This document shows positions 10,741 through 21,800 of a stretch of DNA of 64,000 bases, piece by piece (position 1 is the stretch's first letter; every line of letters begins with the position of its first letter). The notes beneath the pieces are model-generated. The model made no database searches and had not been told where the DNA came from. It saw nothing but the letters and a program-made list of their open reading frames with translations. The DNA is taken from positions 25,984,223 to 26,048,222 of the forward strand of contig NC_080046.1 in assembly GCF_012489685.1 (NCBI RefSeq), written 5' to 3'. Source of the stretch: Lotus japonicus. Lineage: Eukaryota > Streptophyta > Magnoliopsida > Fabales > Fabaceae. A program made the translations under genes and the position numbers.

Positions 10741-11091
10741 CGACGAGCATGAGCACAGAGAAAATGTAAATCAGAGAAGCCTAAATCATGAGATTCGAAG
10801 CTTCCGGTTTGCGATTTGAACCTTGACTGTGATTGAAGATACTGGGTTGTAATTGCAAGTTGAAGCTTCTAGGTATCTCTCTTAGATGCACGTTTGAAAT
10901 TTGGGGAAAATGTTCACGACGAGCATGAGCACAGAGAAAATGTAAATCAGAGAAGCCTAAATCATGAGATTCGAAGCTTCCGGTTTGCGATTTGAACCTT
11001 GACTGTGATTGAAGATACTCGGTTGTGATTGCAAGTTGAAGCTTCTGGGTATCTCTCTTAGATGCACGTTTGAAATTTGGGGAAAATGTTG
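10741..11091. repeat. Tandem duplication, 176-bp period
   Basis: Two direct copies start at 10741 and 10917 with CGACGAGCATGAGCACAGAG and run to GGGGAAAATGTT with about three mismatches. It sits within the MULE-like element, upstream of the AP2/ERF fragment in that fragment's orientation. It encodes no recognisable product. Confidence 0.9.
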
Positions 11092-11348
11092 AAGGATTGA
11101 GGGTTTAGGGTGGTGAGTGAAGAATTATTGTTGTTAAATGAGTTTGCAGGGACTAAGGAGTGTGGGCGGTGGGTCGGGGGAGATGATTTTTGCAGGGAGG
11201 AGTGAAGAATTCTTGTTGGTCAAGGAGCAAGTTGCTGAATATATATTTTTTTTAATTTTTTTAATATATTGCATGTGAATTACCAAAAACAACCCTTAGT
11301 GCACCGGTGAACCATTTTTAAAATTGCGCACGGGCCCCCCAAACTTTA

Positions 11349-11600
11349 AAGCCAAGTACCATACTTTCTTAGCACAACAACACTCAATCTTTTAATTGAA
11401 TGTTATATCAAAAGATAGAGACTATTTAAGGAATTAGCTTAATGAGAGTTTGAGCCCTATCTATATTATATAGAACTTTATTCTTTAACGCAAGTCCATG
11501 CAACTCGATTATTTGTATACTCCAAAATTATTAGCTTCTAGATTTTGAAATGCAAAAGACAGAAAGAGAGAAAGTGTGATGCGAATATTATTTTTTTTTA
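11349..11600. other. No gene seen
   Basis: Short AT-rich spacer between the MULE-like element and the TRIM solo LTR; nothing recognisable. Confidence 0.5.
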
Positions 11601-11605
11601 CATTG

Positions 11606-11741
11606 TGTTGAGAATTTAAGTGCGGAGTTAGAGTCCCACATTGGTTAAGTTTGGGTGAGTAGAAGACTTTATAAGAGATGTGACGTCGATATCTCTTAGT
11701 GTCTTACTCCTCGGCCCATGTGCTCTCCTGTCTCCCCAACA
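11606..11741. mobile_element. Solo LTR of a TRIM-size retrotransposon
   Basis: 136 bp starting TGTTGAGAA and ending CCCCAACA, with the 5-bp target duplication CATTG on both sides (11601-11605 and 11742-11746). It contains AGTCCCACATTGGTTAAG, a phrase typical of small plant LTRs. It lies about 630 bp upstream of the CYP86A1 start codon. Confidence 0.85.
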
Positions 11742-12203
11742 CATTGAAAAGACAAATTACACACTCCAAAAATTAATTCATGCACCTTTCCCTCCTCAAC
11801 TTATATTTTGCTCAGCTCTTATCACTTGCTCTATATCCTTCGAGGAGTAGCTATTCTGTGAGCCTGAAATCATCACAACTGTTAAGTTTCATTTTCTGCA
11901 TGGATGTCATAATTCAAACCACTAAAATCGCGACATTTTGTTTGCCCAAAAGCACACGCATAACCAAGCCAATTTCAGCTAACAACCAAATCAAAAGATG
12001 ATAAAAGAATAGGAAAACAAAAAAACCCCACAGAAGAAGAAGAAGCTAGTGCATACTAGGATGATTCTCCTTTGCATATTCATCAATTTTCATCTCACAC
12101 CCTCACACGTACGTACGCTTCTATCAACTTAACAGCGACTCTATAATGCCAAAATTTTCCCAACTACCTCTCCTAAACCCTTTCTCATTAGAATCTATCT
12201 TAC

Positions 12204-12211
12204 TATAAATA
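12204..12211 (+). promoter_or_regulatory. TATA box of the CYP86A1 gene
   Basis: TATAAATA in the context CTTACTATAAATACACAAAC, 167 bp before the first ATG, a normal spacing for a plant core promoter with a leader of about 130 nt. The 11747-12203 stretch upstream has no repeat that I recognise. Confidence 0.65.
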
Positions 12212-12370
12212 CACAAACACAAACATCACTTTTAACTTCAAACCCCAAAACCCAATTGCTAATTCAAAAACACTTCTCTAAAACAATTGATACACCCTCT
12301 TAATCCTATCATATATACCATACCATATCATATTCATATTTGATTCAATTTCAAACACAGCATCATCATC

Positions 12371-13951
12371 ATGATGCAAATGGAGGATAATCTACTTCCT
12401 CTCTTCTTCACCATAGCAGCTGCACTATCCGCATACTTCCTCTGGTTCCATCTCCTCACTCGAAACTTCACCGGTCCAAAGGTGTATCCTTTCGTGGGCA
12501 GCGTCCCGGTTCTGTTCATGAACCGGAACCGTGTCCACGACTGGTTCACCTCGAACCTTTGCAAAGCCGGAGATTCAGCCACCTACCAAACCTGCATCCT
12601 CCCCTTCCCTTTCTTGGCCCGCAAGCAAGGTTTCTACACGGTCACCAGCCACCCGAAAAACATCGAGCACATCCTCCGAACGCGGTTTGACAACTACCCG
12701 AAAGGACCCCGGTGGCAGACCGCCTTCAACGACCTCCTCGGCCACGGAATCTTCAACAGCGACGGCGAAACCTGGCTTGTCCAGCGCAAAACTGCCGCGC
12801 TCGAGTTCACCACTCGGACGCTCCGCCAAGCCATGGCCCGGTGGGTGAACAGGACCATCAAAAACCGGTTATGGTGCATTCTTGATAAAGCCGCAAAGGA
12901 GAAAGTTCAAGTGGATCTTCAAGACCTTCTTCTTCGCTTAACATTTGACAACATATGTGGACTCACCTTCGGTAAGGACCCGGAAACGCTCTCGCCGGAT
13001 CTACCGGAGAATCCGTTTTCCGTGGCGTTTGACACCGCCACTGAAACCACCATGCAGAGGCTCTTATACCCAGGTTTGATCTGGAGATTTCAGAAGTTTT
13101 TTTGCTTCGGTGCGGAGAAGAAACTGAAGGAGAGTTTGAAGATTGTTGAAAATTACATGAATGAAGCCGTTTCAGCTCGTGAGGCATCTCCCTCTGATGA
13201 TCTTTTATCGCGGTTCATGAGGAAACGCGACACCGCTGGGAAACCGTTTGACGCGGCGAAGCTGAGGCACATCGCACTGAACTTCGTCCTCGCCGGGAGG
13301 GACACGTCGTCGGTGGCGCTGAGCTGGTTTTTCTGGCTAGTGATGAACCACCCGCTCGTGGAGGAGAAAATCGTCTTGGAGTTAGCGGCGGTTTTGACAG
13401 ACACTCGCGGCGAGGAAACGGGGAAGTGGGTGGAGGAGGCGGTGGATTTTGAGGAAGCTGATAGGCTGGTTTATTTGAAGGCGGCGCTGGCGGAGACGCT
13501 GCGGCTGTACCCCTCCGTGCCGGAGGATTTCAAGTATGCTTTAAACGATGATGTTTTGCCGGACGGGACGGTGGTTCCGGCGGGTTCGACGGTGACGTAT
13601 TCAATATACTCGGTGGGGAGGATGAAGAGTGTGTGGGGGGAGGATTGCATGGAGTTTAAACCGGACCGGTGGCTTTCGGTTCAAGGAGACCAGTTCGAAC
13701 CGCCCAAGAATGCATACAATTTTGTGGCGTTTAATGCTGGACCGAGGACCTGTCTGGGGAAGGACCTGGCTTACCTGCAGATGAAGTCTGTGGCCGCTGC
13801 TGTGCTGCTGCGATACCGTTTGGCGCTGGTTCCCGGTCACCGGGTTCAGCAGAAGATGTCCCTCACACTCTTCATGAAGAACGGCCTCCCTGTGTTCTTG
13901 GAGCCGCGTCAGCTTCAACCAGTGCCAGCGGAGCTAGTCACCTCTGCATAG
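12371..13951 (+). CDS. CYP86A1: Cytochrome P450 CYP86A1-type fatty-acid omega-hydroxylase
   Basis: Single-exon gene, 526 aa. It has an N-terminal membrane anchor (residues about 8-29), I-helix oxygen-binding motif AGRDTS (308-313), K-helix ExxR (E375-R378), PERF-type region FKPDRW (429-434) and the heme loop [10 protein letters not shown] with ligand Cys461. Phrases such as [30 protein letters not shown] and [10 protein letters not shown] match CYP86A1 (HORST) more closely than CYP86A2/4/7/8. That family omega-hydroxylates C16-C18 fatty acids in the ER, chiefly for root suberin. The reading starts MMQMED; the family normally begins at the equivalent of the Met at 12380, so ATG 12371, 12374 and 12380 are all possible starts. 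All key residues are present and it looks functional. GC content is higher than in the flanks. Confidence 0.95.
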   Translation: MMQMEDNLLPLFFTIAAALSAYFLWFHLLTRNFTGPKVYPFVGSVPVLFMNRNRVHDWFTSNLCKAGDSATYQTCILPFPFLARKQGFYTVTSHPKNIEHILRTRFDNYPKGPRWQTAFNDLLGHGIFNSDGETWLVQRKTAALEFTTRTLRQAMARWVNRTIKNRLWCILDKAAKEKVQVDLQDLLLRLTFDNICGLTFGKDPETLSPDLPENPFSVAFDTATETTMQRLLYPGLIWRFQKFFCFGAEKKLKESLKIVENYMNEAVSAREASPSDDLLSRFMRKRDTAGKPFDAAKLRHIALNFVLAGRDTSSVALSWFFWLVMNHPLVEEKIVLELAAVLTDTRGEETGKWVEEAVDFEEADRLVYLKAALAETLRLYPSVPEDFKYALNDDVLPDGTVVPAGSTVTYSIYSVGRMKSVWGEDCMEFKPDRWLSVQGDQFEPPKNAYNFVAFNAGPRTCLGKDLAYLQMKSVAAAVLLRYRLALVPGHRVQQKMSLTLFMKNGLPVFLEPRQLQPVPAELVTSA

Positions 13952-15875
13952 AAGGGGCGATGATACAAAAGCATTCACTTTCTGCCAAACATTCTTTAAT
14001 CATGTCACTTTGTAGTGGTTTTTAACCGCAACAGTTTGTTTGTGACGGTTAACCTTCACAAAGTAATATGTTTGAAGAATGTGAAGAGAAGTGAATCTCA
14101 ACACTTTCCGGTAGAAGAAGGGGTTATCTACTGTTTTGGTCATGCACAGTAACAAGGACTATATGGTCATTTTATGTGTTTTTATATGTTATTTATCATT
14201 GTTTTGGGAGGGTGAGTTTGTTCCACTGTTAAGTTGGTGTGTCAAACTTGAGTCTAAGTTGCTCAACTAAAGTGGTAAAGTGGTGTCATTAATTTGTTGT
14301 TTCTGTTCCATCTCAGAAGATAGGGGACTTCATACTGTGTTAAACTGTTAATCAATAAATCAATCACACAAATATATATGATATCATTTTTTATTTTCAA
14401 TTTGGATGTAACAAATTTGATTACATGAGCAAGGAACTCTGTTTTTTTTATCAGTAATCATTTATACACTAAAATCCTATCAAGCAAGGATGCTAATTAA
14501 TGGTGTTCTGATACAGATTCAATTTAAAGGATTATTCTACTCTACATGTCTTAGCCAAGTAGTTTTACTCAGTTTACTCAGTCCAGCTAAACCAAAAAAG
14601 TCACTGCTACTTAACTATAGTTTTGGACTCTTAACCACATGGTCCACATAATTTATAAATACAAAGTAAAAATTTATCTTAAGTGTTATTAGTTCACCTA
14701 AGATGAGGTTAAATCAACCAACACCCTAATGGGTGATTCAAACAACATTTTCTTTTTATCATATCATATATGTATTCTTCATTTCTATTTTTCTTCATTT
14801 CTTATTTTAAGTATATCTATGCTCATCGGAATTCGGATGTTACCCAACATTTTCTATTTTCCTATGCTAATTAAGATGAAATTGGTTGTTGAAAGTAGCT
14901 CTTCAACTATATCACAAGTCTTACAGCATCATTTGCATAGCTTGTTGCACACATTTTTCTTTCACCTCCTTTCATTAATATGATTGGCCACAATAGGAAG
15001 AAATTAAAAATTAGATACGGTGTATCACAATAGGAAGAAATTAACAATAATATTTTTCCACGCCTTTTGAGTGAAATTTACCTCCAAATGCTTAAAAAAT
15101 AGGAAAAGAAGAAAGGGTAGGTAATAGAATATAATTTCTTTTATATGGGTGATGTAATGAAAAAGGAAAAAAACTTCATCTTTCTTAATTCCTAAGACAC
15201 CCGTTATTAAACTATTGGACTAAACTCAAAACTACTACTGTCTGTACATCAGAATAATGCTAAAATATTATTTAGTATCATATTACCATTATAAATTATG
15301 CATGCATCAAGAATATAAAACAAAGCGTCTACCTCAAGCACCCCAAAAAAGGAAAGACATCCCAGCGGTGCATTATGGCATTTAGTCTGACAACACTCAC
15401 TCACATTACCAACTTGTTTGACCCCAGGCAAGTAAAAACTGGCAGATAAGAAATTGGAAAGACAAGAACCTTCATGAATGATACTGCATAAATTACATTA
15501 CTTGTCACAAAATTGATGTGTTGGTTTGGAAATTTTGGAATTCATATTTACACGTATGTATGATGCTAAATTAATTGAGCAAAGATCATGAACTAGATTC
15601 CCACCAAAAACAGAAAGATGAGAGCAGCCCTTGGTAAAACATCAGGGATTAAATTATGCCAATTCACCTTTCAAGGACAAGGGCACATGTCATCCCTCTA
15701 ATCAATGTTCAATGCTCTCTCTATCCACAAAAAATTACCATTTTGGAAGTTCCAAGTAAATTGAGTTGCTTCGTGGTTAAACCTTCTTTTCTTCTCCTTG
15801 TCCTTCTTCTTCTGTGGGAAACTACTCAAAGTTTTTCTATACATAAGCCAAGTTCCAATGATCAGTGACAGTGAA
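13952..15875. other. Intergenic space between two converging genes
   Basis: It holds the CYP86A1 3' UTR (a poly(A)-type AATAAA at 14354-14359) and, at the far end, the 3' UTR of the PHT4;1 gene on the other strand. CACAATAGGAAGAAATTA occurs twice near 14989 and 15026. No further gene, RNA gene or clear transposon is visible; short open frames here show no family features. Confidence 0.6.
14354..14359 (+). terminator. Candidate poly(A) signal for CYP86A1
   Basis: AATAAA in ATCAATAAATCAATC, about 400 bp after the stop codon. Plant poly(A) signals are loose, so this is a candidate only. Confidence 0.35.
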
Positions 15876-18800
15876 TTATTCCAAGATCCTTTCACCAGTT
15901 GAAAAAAGGTTCCACACCACAGTTCCAACCAAATATAGCCCTACTGAAACCTTGAAAACATCATCCCAGGAGCCTGAAAATGTTCAAAGAGAACAACAGT
16001 GTCATATTCTTGTCCCAAATATCAGATTTTATTTAAGTATATTTGAGTACCAGGAGGGAGGAAAATTTTCAAAATCAACTAAAATAGTTTAGAACATGAA
16101 TTGCATGGTTGACAATCTCCATTTGTTGTAATGAGTAATACAGTATCATTCTTAACCACAAGGAATTGTGTTACTGACTATAGAGAGCTCCATAACTTTA
16201 CCAGGAGGGAGTCAAATTTCCAAACTCAACTAACGGAGTTTAGAAATTTAATTGTCAATCTCCATTTAATATGCAGAACGATGAAATAAATGTTTTCACG
16301 GGAGAACAGAACCGAAGTAAACATTGTGAAGCTATACATTCCACTCCCACCACCATCAAAGTGAAGAGATAAAGAACCACGAAGTTACTCCAAGATAAAA
16401 ACAAATAAGACCGTGCTTGAAAGAACTAATTTGAGCTTATCGTATATATGCAAGCATTTGCATAAGTTTATGAAAATGGCTTATGACCTACCTATAAGTT
16501 ATTTAAGCTTACTTTCAGAAGTGGTTCGGATCAGTGTTTCAAATTGCGGACCGCATCACAAATTGCGGCCGCAATATTGCGGTTGCGGCGGTGTCCGAAA
16601 CGGCATCACACCGCAATTGCGGGGTGATTTAAATTCCCCTGTAGCGGCCGCAACATAACCGCAACTCACCCGCAACTCACCGCAACAAGGCCGCAACCCA
16701 CCCGCAACGCACTCTTTCAAGCCGCATCTGACCTTTCTAGGCCACAAACTCTCGACTTTCTTCCGATGTGAGGTTCAAATACGCCGTTATGATGAATTGC
16801 TCTGTTGATAAGGCCATTTTAGAGATCGTGGTTGAGTAGCACTGGTATGTGTTTGATGCAGTTGGGGAAAGTGAAAAGAAAATTAGAGAAGAAGACTTGG
16901 TGTGGTAAGTCGTGACATTTGAGGGAGGGGCGTGAGTGGGTCTGAGGTAGGTGGGAGGAAAGTGAAAAGAAAATTGGGGAAGAAGACTTGGTATGGTAGG
17001 TGTGGTTTTCTTTTCTCTGTGGAACAGTGGAAGGTAGATAGATGAGAGTGGAAGCAGTAGAAAAGTCCAGAATAAGGGAATAAGGTTAAAAAAATTAATT
17101 AAAATGATTAGACAGATTTTTAAGAGTATTTTAACAATGCTTTCATTTTAAAAAACTAGTATATGTTTGATTGTTTTACTTAAAATTAATATAAGGATCA
17201 TTATATTATCTTTCTATTTTTGAAGTGTTTTTTGAGGTGATATTATAAATAAAAGATTTAAAATAATTTGATATACTTTTTTCTAATTTTTGTGAATTTA
17301 TTTTAAAAATCACGCTGCAATAGCCGCAACCCGCATTGCGGTAGCCGCATTGCCCGCATCCGCAACGACCGCAACCGCGTCCGCAACCGCGACCGCAACC
17401 TAGAACACTGGTTCGGATGAACTTATGCACAAGCACTTATACCTAGCTATAAGCTATTTTGCACTAATTTCAATAATCTTCTCTAATTAGCTTATGATTC
17501 CATAAGTGCTTAATTAAGTTGTTTATCCAAATGCATCCTAAATAAACAAAATAACTTTGGACCGTAATCTCGAATATAGTACAAAATTTGGTTAAGGTAG
17601 TTTGGACATGTGCAAATAAGACATTTGAGGCACCAATGAAAATAGTTGATAACATGGATCTTAATTCTGTAATGAGGTAGAGGGAGGCGAAAAATAACGT
17701 TTGGAAGATATTATTAAAAGAAACCTCAATGTCAATCATATCCCACAAAATTTGAATTTTGATCAAGCGCAATGCATCGTCTGATCCAAATAGCCGACTC
17801 ACTTAGTGGGATAAGGCTTTTGTTATTGTTGTTGTTGTAGTCTAGGGTGCAGTGTCAGCACATTACCATATTGCTAAAAGTCAGAGTACTACTGAGACTC
17901 AGATTGTGCACAACATAAACTATACTCAATCTCCGATCCTTCATGTAAAAGCTTAAGCTAGGAATGGTGACAATTGACATTTTGGAAACAAGCAAATATG
18001 AGGAACACTTACCATGCTGCAGAATGTAACCTGTTGCTGCAGTTCCAAGGACACCAGCCAGCACTCCAGCAGTATTAGATAGACCAAGCAATATCCCCTA
18101 AGGAGAAAAATAGGAAATAAATATAGGAACCTTTCCTTCCCAAATGACATAACAAGAAAACCAATTATGAGAAGATGACTAAGAGGTCAAGAATTAGCAT
18201 ACATATAATAAAAATATTTGTCGCATTCTTATTCCACAAATCAAATATAGAGTCCATGTTGCCGAAAATTATAGGTACAATGATTCCACTCACAGAATAT
18301 CGAGGGGCTATATCTTGATGGTTTGAATACAATCCAGACTGTGAGAATGCATCAGTTCCCTGTTCAGAAAGAATTTGAAACAAGTTAGGAAAGACAAATC
18401 TCCATGGAATAAATGGATGAACGACCACTGTCTAATTTTTACACAAAGATTTAGCAAAAATAAAAGGTTAGTTATGTTGTCTTACAAGAAGTTTAAAGAA
18501 ACTATTGTCAAGAAAATTTAGTTTCACCAGTCGAATTCTCAGATAACTTTTTTGCCACTTTACGATGTATTTGAAATACAGGAATGAAATACCATTCGGG
18601 CAATATTTCTAAAGGAGTTATAAATGGACCAGCGGGTTCTATGAGAATAAAACAATGGAGGCAAACCATGAATTATTTGATAGTTCAATTTAAGAAACTT
18701 TATTAGCAGTAGCTCTTTCTCCAGAAATAATTCAAGAGACACACATAAATAATAAACAGATTTTAGGTTAGGATTACACACACTACCTTATCAGAATAAG

Positions 18801-21800
18801 AATATTAAGTAGAAAAAAGAAGCAAACCTGACTGCAAGTCATACACAAAACAGCCATTACAGGAGAATGAATGTGGCTCAATTGAGTTAAGAAGAAAGCA
18901 GGGCCAAGAAACCCAACTGTTTGCATAATCTGCAAAGAAAATGTAGAACTATAACGCGAAGCAATAGGCTATTAGCAATGGCATTGAGTTCAGCAAGCAA
19001 GTAGTCAATGGCAGGCTGCTAGATACTTAAGGTCAGAGAAGGCAAAGAGGATTTGTCTCCAAATTTTGTAAAAAAAAGTTTTGATACTATCTTCAACAAT
19101 ATGAAGTAGTTCAAAAGAAATGTTGTCATTTCCATTATTAACATTAGGATACATACATTGAATAGATATATTTCTAACATAAAATGAGATAACTAGAAGA
19201 TTTTATGGGGCCTGATAATAAGTCACCTAATGAGTAAGTGCATGTTTGGAAATCCTTCTACAATTGATTCTAAAGCTAGAATCAATTATGAGGAGAAGTT
19301 TATCTGAGTATCTGCTGGGTTTCAGAATTGATTCCGAGGAAAGATGTTGAACCAAACATGAAAGTTGTATTGACAAATTTAAAACCTCAAATGTGGGCCT
19401 ACAGCTTCCCAGACATATCCATAAATTAAGGCAACAACTGTAAACTATTTTCACAAATTAAGAAACATGAAATAATCCTAATCGAACATATTTATATAGA
19501 AAATAAATTAAATAAAAATCCATAAATTAAACCTACATGTATAAATTATTTTCACAAATTAAGAAACATGAAATTATCCTGATAGAACTTATTTATATAG
19601 AAAATAAATTAAATATAACAATCTACATGACAATTTTGTGATAGGAAAAAAGAAGCAAATTAGATATTGATCTTGTTAATGTTTTTTATTATTACATGAG
19701 TAAAAGGATAGGCAATAGATCCCTAGCCCTTCATACACAAGGAACTTTGTCAAGAATTAATTTAGATAGCTATTTTTCCGAGTAGAAGCAATAAGTAAAA
19801 CTATAACAAAACTATGGCAGAGAGATACCTTGCGGACCGTTGTAACTGATACACCTTTGCTGACAAGAGTGTCTGCAATCCAACCTCCAAGATTTGCAGA
19901 AAGTGCCATTGTAAACCACGGTAAAACACAAAACAGCCCCGATTCTGTAAGGTTGAACTTCAAAACCTAGGATTATATTTGAAAATAACTTGGTTAGCTT
20001 TAAACAATCATTTGTTTTCCGAGTATCAAAGAAGATTACAAATCAAAATATTTTGTAATTGGTATGTCAAGATGTTAGTTAAAACTTCCAATCAAAAGAT
20101 GAAATCTATAAGCCTCAGGATCAATAATACTAAGAGTTGAGCCTTTGACAAATATTTCCAGTAGGATGCGTAAAATATTAAATATCAGAAAGCATGCTCA
20201 CACATTGAATTATATGACATCAAAGGTTGACAACTAAGTAGAGTGAATGAGCTGCTTGTTTATACCAATAAACCATGTTGTTATCAGGTGAGATAGTTTC
20301 AACAAAAGAATGAGATGAATGGATAAGAAGATAGTAGAATGAGCAGGGAGTTGAAGGTTCTGGGAGAAAGGATGAAGAGGTAATAATCTGAACTCTCTAT
20401 TATAGCTTTAAAGAGAAAAAGCCTCAGGCAGTAAAAATCAAAAGCTTCAACATGCAAATAAAAAGAACATAGCAATAGCATCATAAATGGCTTCTGAAAC
20501 CATGGTCTATAGCCAACTGATGAAAAGCAAATGTGCACACCATCTCTTATTCTCTTTTTCTTCCTTTGTCCCAATATTATTTAGATCATTTGCTTGGTTT
20601 CCTACTTCTGTAAATTACAGCATCAATGTTCCCTCTTCCCTGTCCATATCTTATACCTAGAACCAGATGATGAAAACAATTTAAGTTGTGGTTCCTTGAG
20701 TACTTCTCCTTGCATATAGGTACAGGAAACTTTATCATCCAAAGAAATTTATGCACAGCAGTTGTAAGGACTAAAAAAGAAAATACGGGCATGATCTAGC
20801 TCCTTCTGTACCACATCATGTACTTGGGTAAAATGCCCAAAAAACAAAAAGAAATACTCCCTCCGTTCCAAAACTATTGTAGTTTTAGTTTTTTCACAAA
20901 GTTTAAGAGTTCATTAATTGGTGTTATAATTTGACTAAAATACCCTAATTTAATATGAGTTATAAGAAAGAAAGAGAATGAAAATCATTGGTCAACTAAT
21001 TGGTGAGAGTTGTGATTGGTAGAAATAAAAGGTGGTACTTGGGAGATACACTATTAAATGAGGGCATGAATGGAAGAGAATGAGATAAAGTGCTTTGGAT
21101 ATGTAAAACAACAATGATTTTGGAACAAAATAAAAAAGCTAAAACTACAATAGTTTTGGAACGGAGGGAGTACTTACTTGATTATAGTATGTTGGCATCC
21201 ATGTTAGAAGAATGAAAGTTCCCCAGTTATGGCAAAAATGGGACACTATCAGGGCCCAGACAGGTGCTTTTGACAAGATTAATCCCCAAGGTATTTCTTT
21301 CAATGGTTCCTTGGAAAAACTATTGGTAGGAATCAACTTCTTTTCTTCAGGCCGCAATTCAGGATCTTCAAGAGGTGAACTATGTGCCTATGAATTCCAG
21401 AAAAAACAGAAAAGATTAGCACATGAGAAAATAGTAAATATTCTAAGATAGTGAGAGCTTCAAGGGGGGAAGTTGTGGTCGCAAAAATCATAATAAAGAA
21501 TCAACCTTCAAGTCAAAAAAGTGTTTCTATCAAGAGAGAACATGTGCGCAAGTATTTTCAAAGTTCATAGAGAAACCATCTATGTTCGTGCGCATTTGGA
21601 AATCCTTCAACAATTGATTCTAAAGACAAAATCAATTATGGGGAGAAGAAACTATGAGTAGCTTCTGAGTGCCAGAATTGATTCTGAGGAAAGATAAGCT
21701 GAACCCAACATGCTAGAAAAGGAAATCATTAAACAATACAAATCTTACCTTACTAAGCCACACAGAAAACCAAACCGTCCCTAGAGAACCAAAGGAGTAA

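Larger units (their letters stand above)
8505..11338. mobile_element. Probable Mutator-like element carrying a gene fragment (Pack-MULE-like)
   Basis: The 10-bp word CCAAACTTTA occurs immediately outside both ends (8495-8504 and 11339-11348), consistent with the 9-11-bp duplications of MULEs. The ends are only weakly inverted: left GGTGCCCACTAGGG, right (minus strand) GGGGCCCGTGCGC. Just inside each end is an inverted CGGTGCAC motif (ATCGGTGCACC near 8540; minus-strand CACCGGTGCAC near 11300). Inside are a copia LTR and an AP2/ERF fragment. No transposase is seen. The weak TIR identity keeps confidence moderate. Confidence 0.55.

Noticed and set aside
16556..16747. Cys/Gly-rich open frame in intron 9.
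   Set aside because: Produced by the TTGCGG subterminal repeats of the hAT element.
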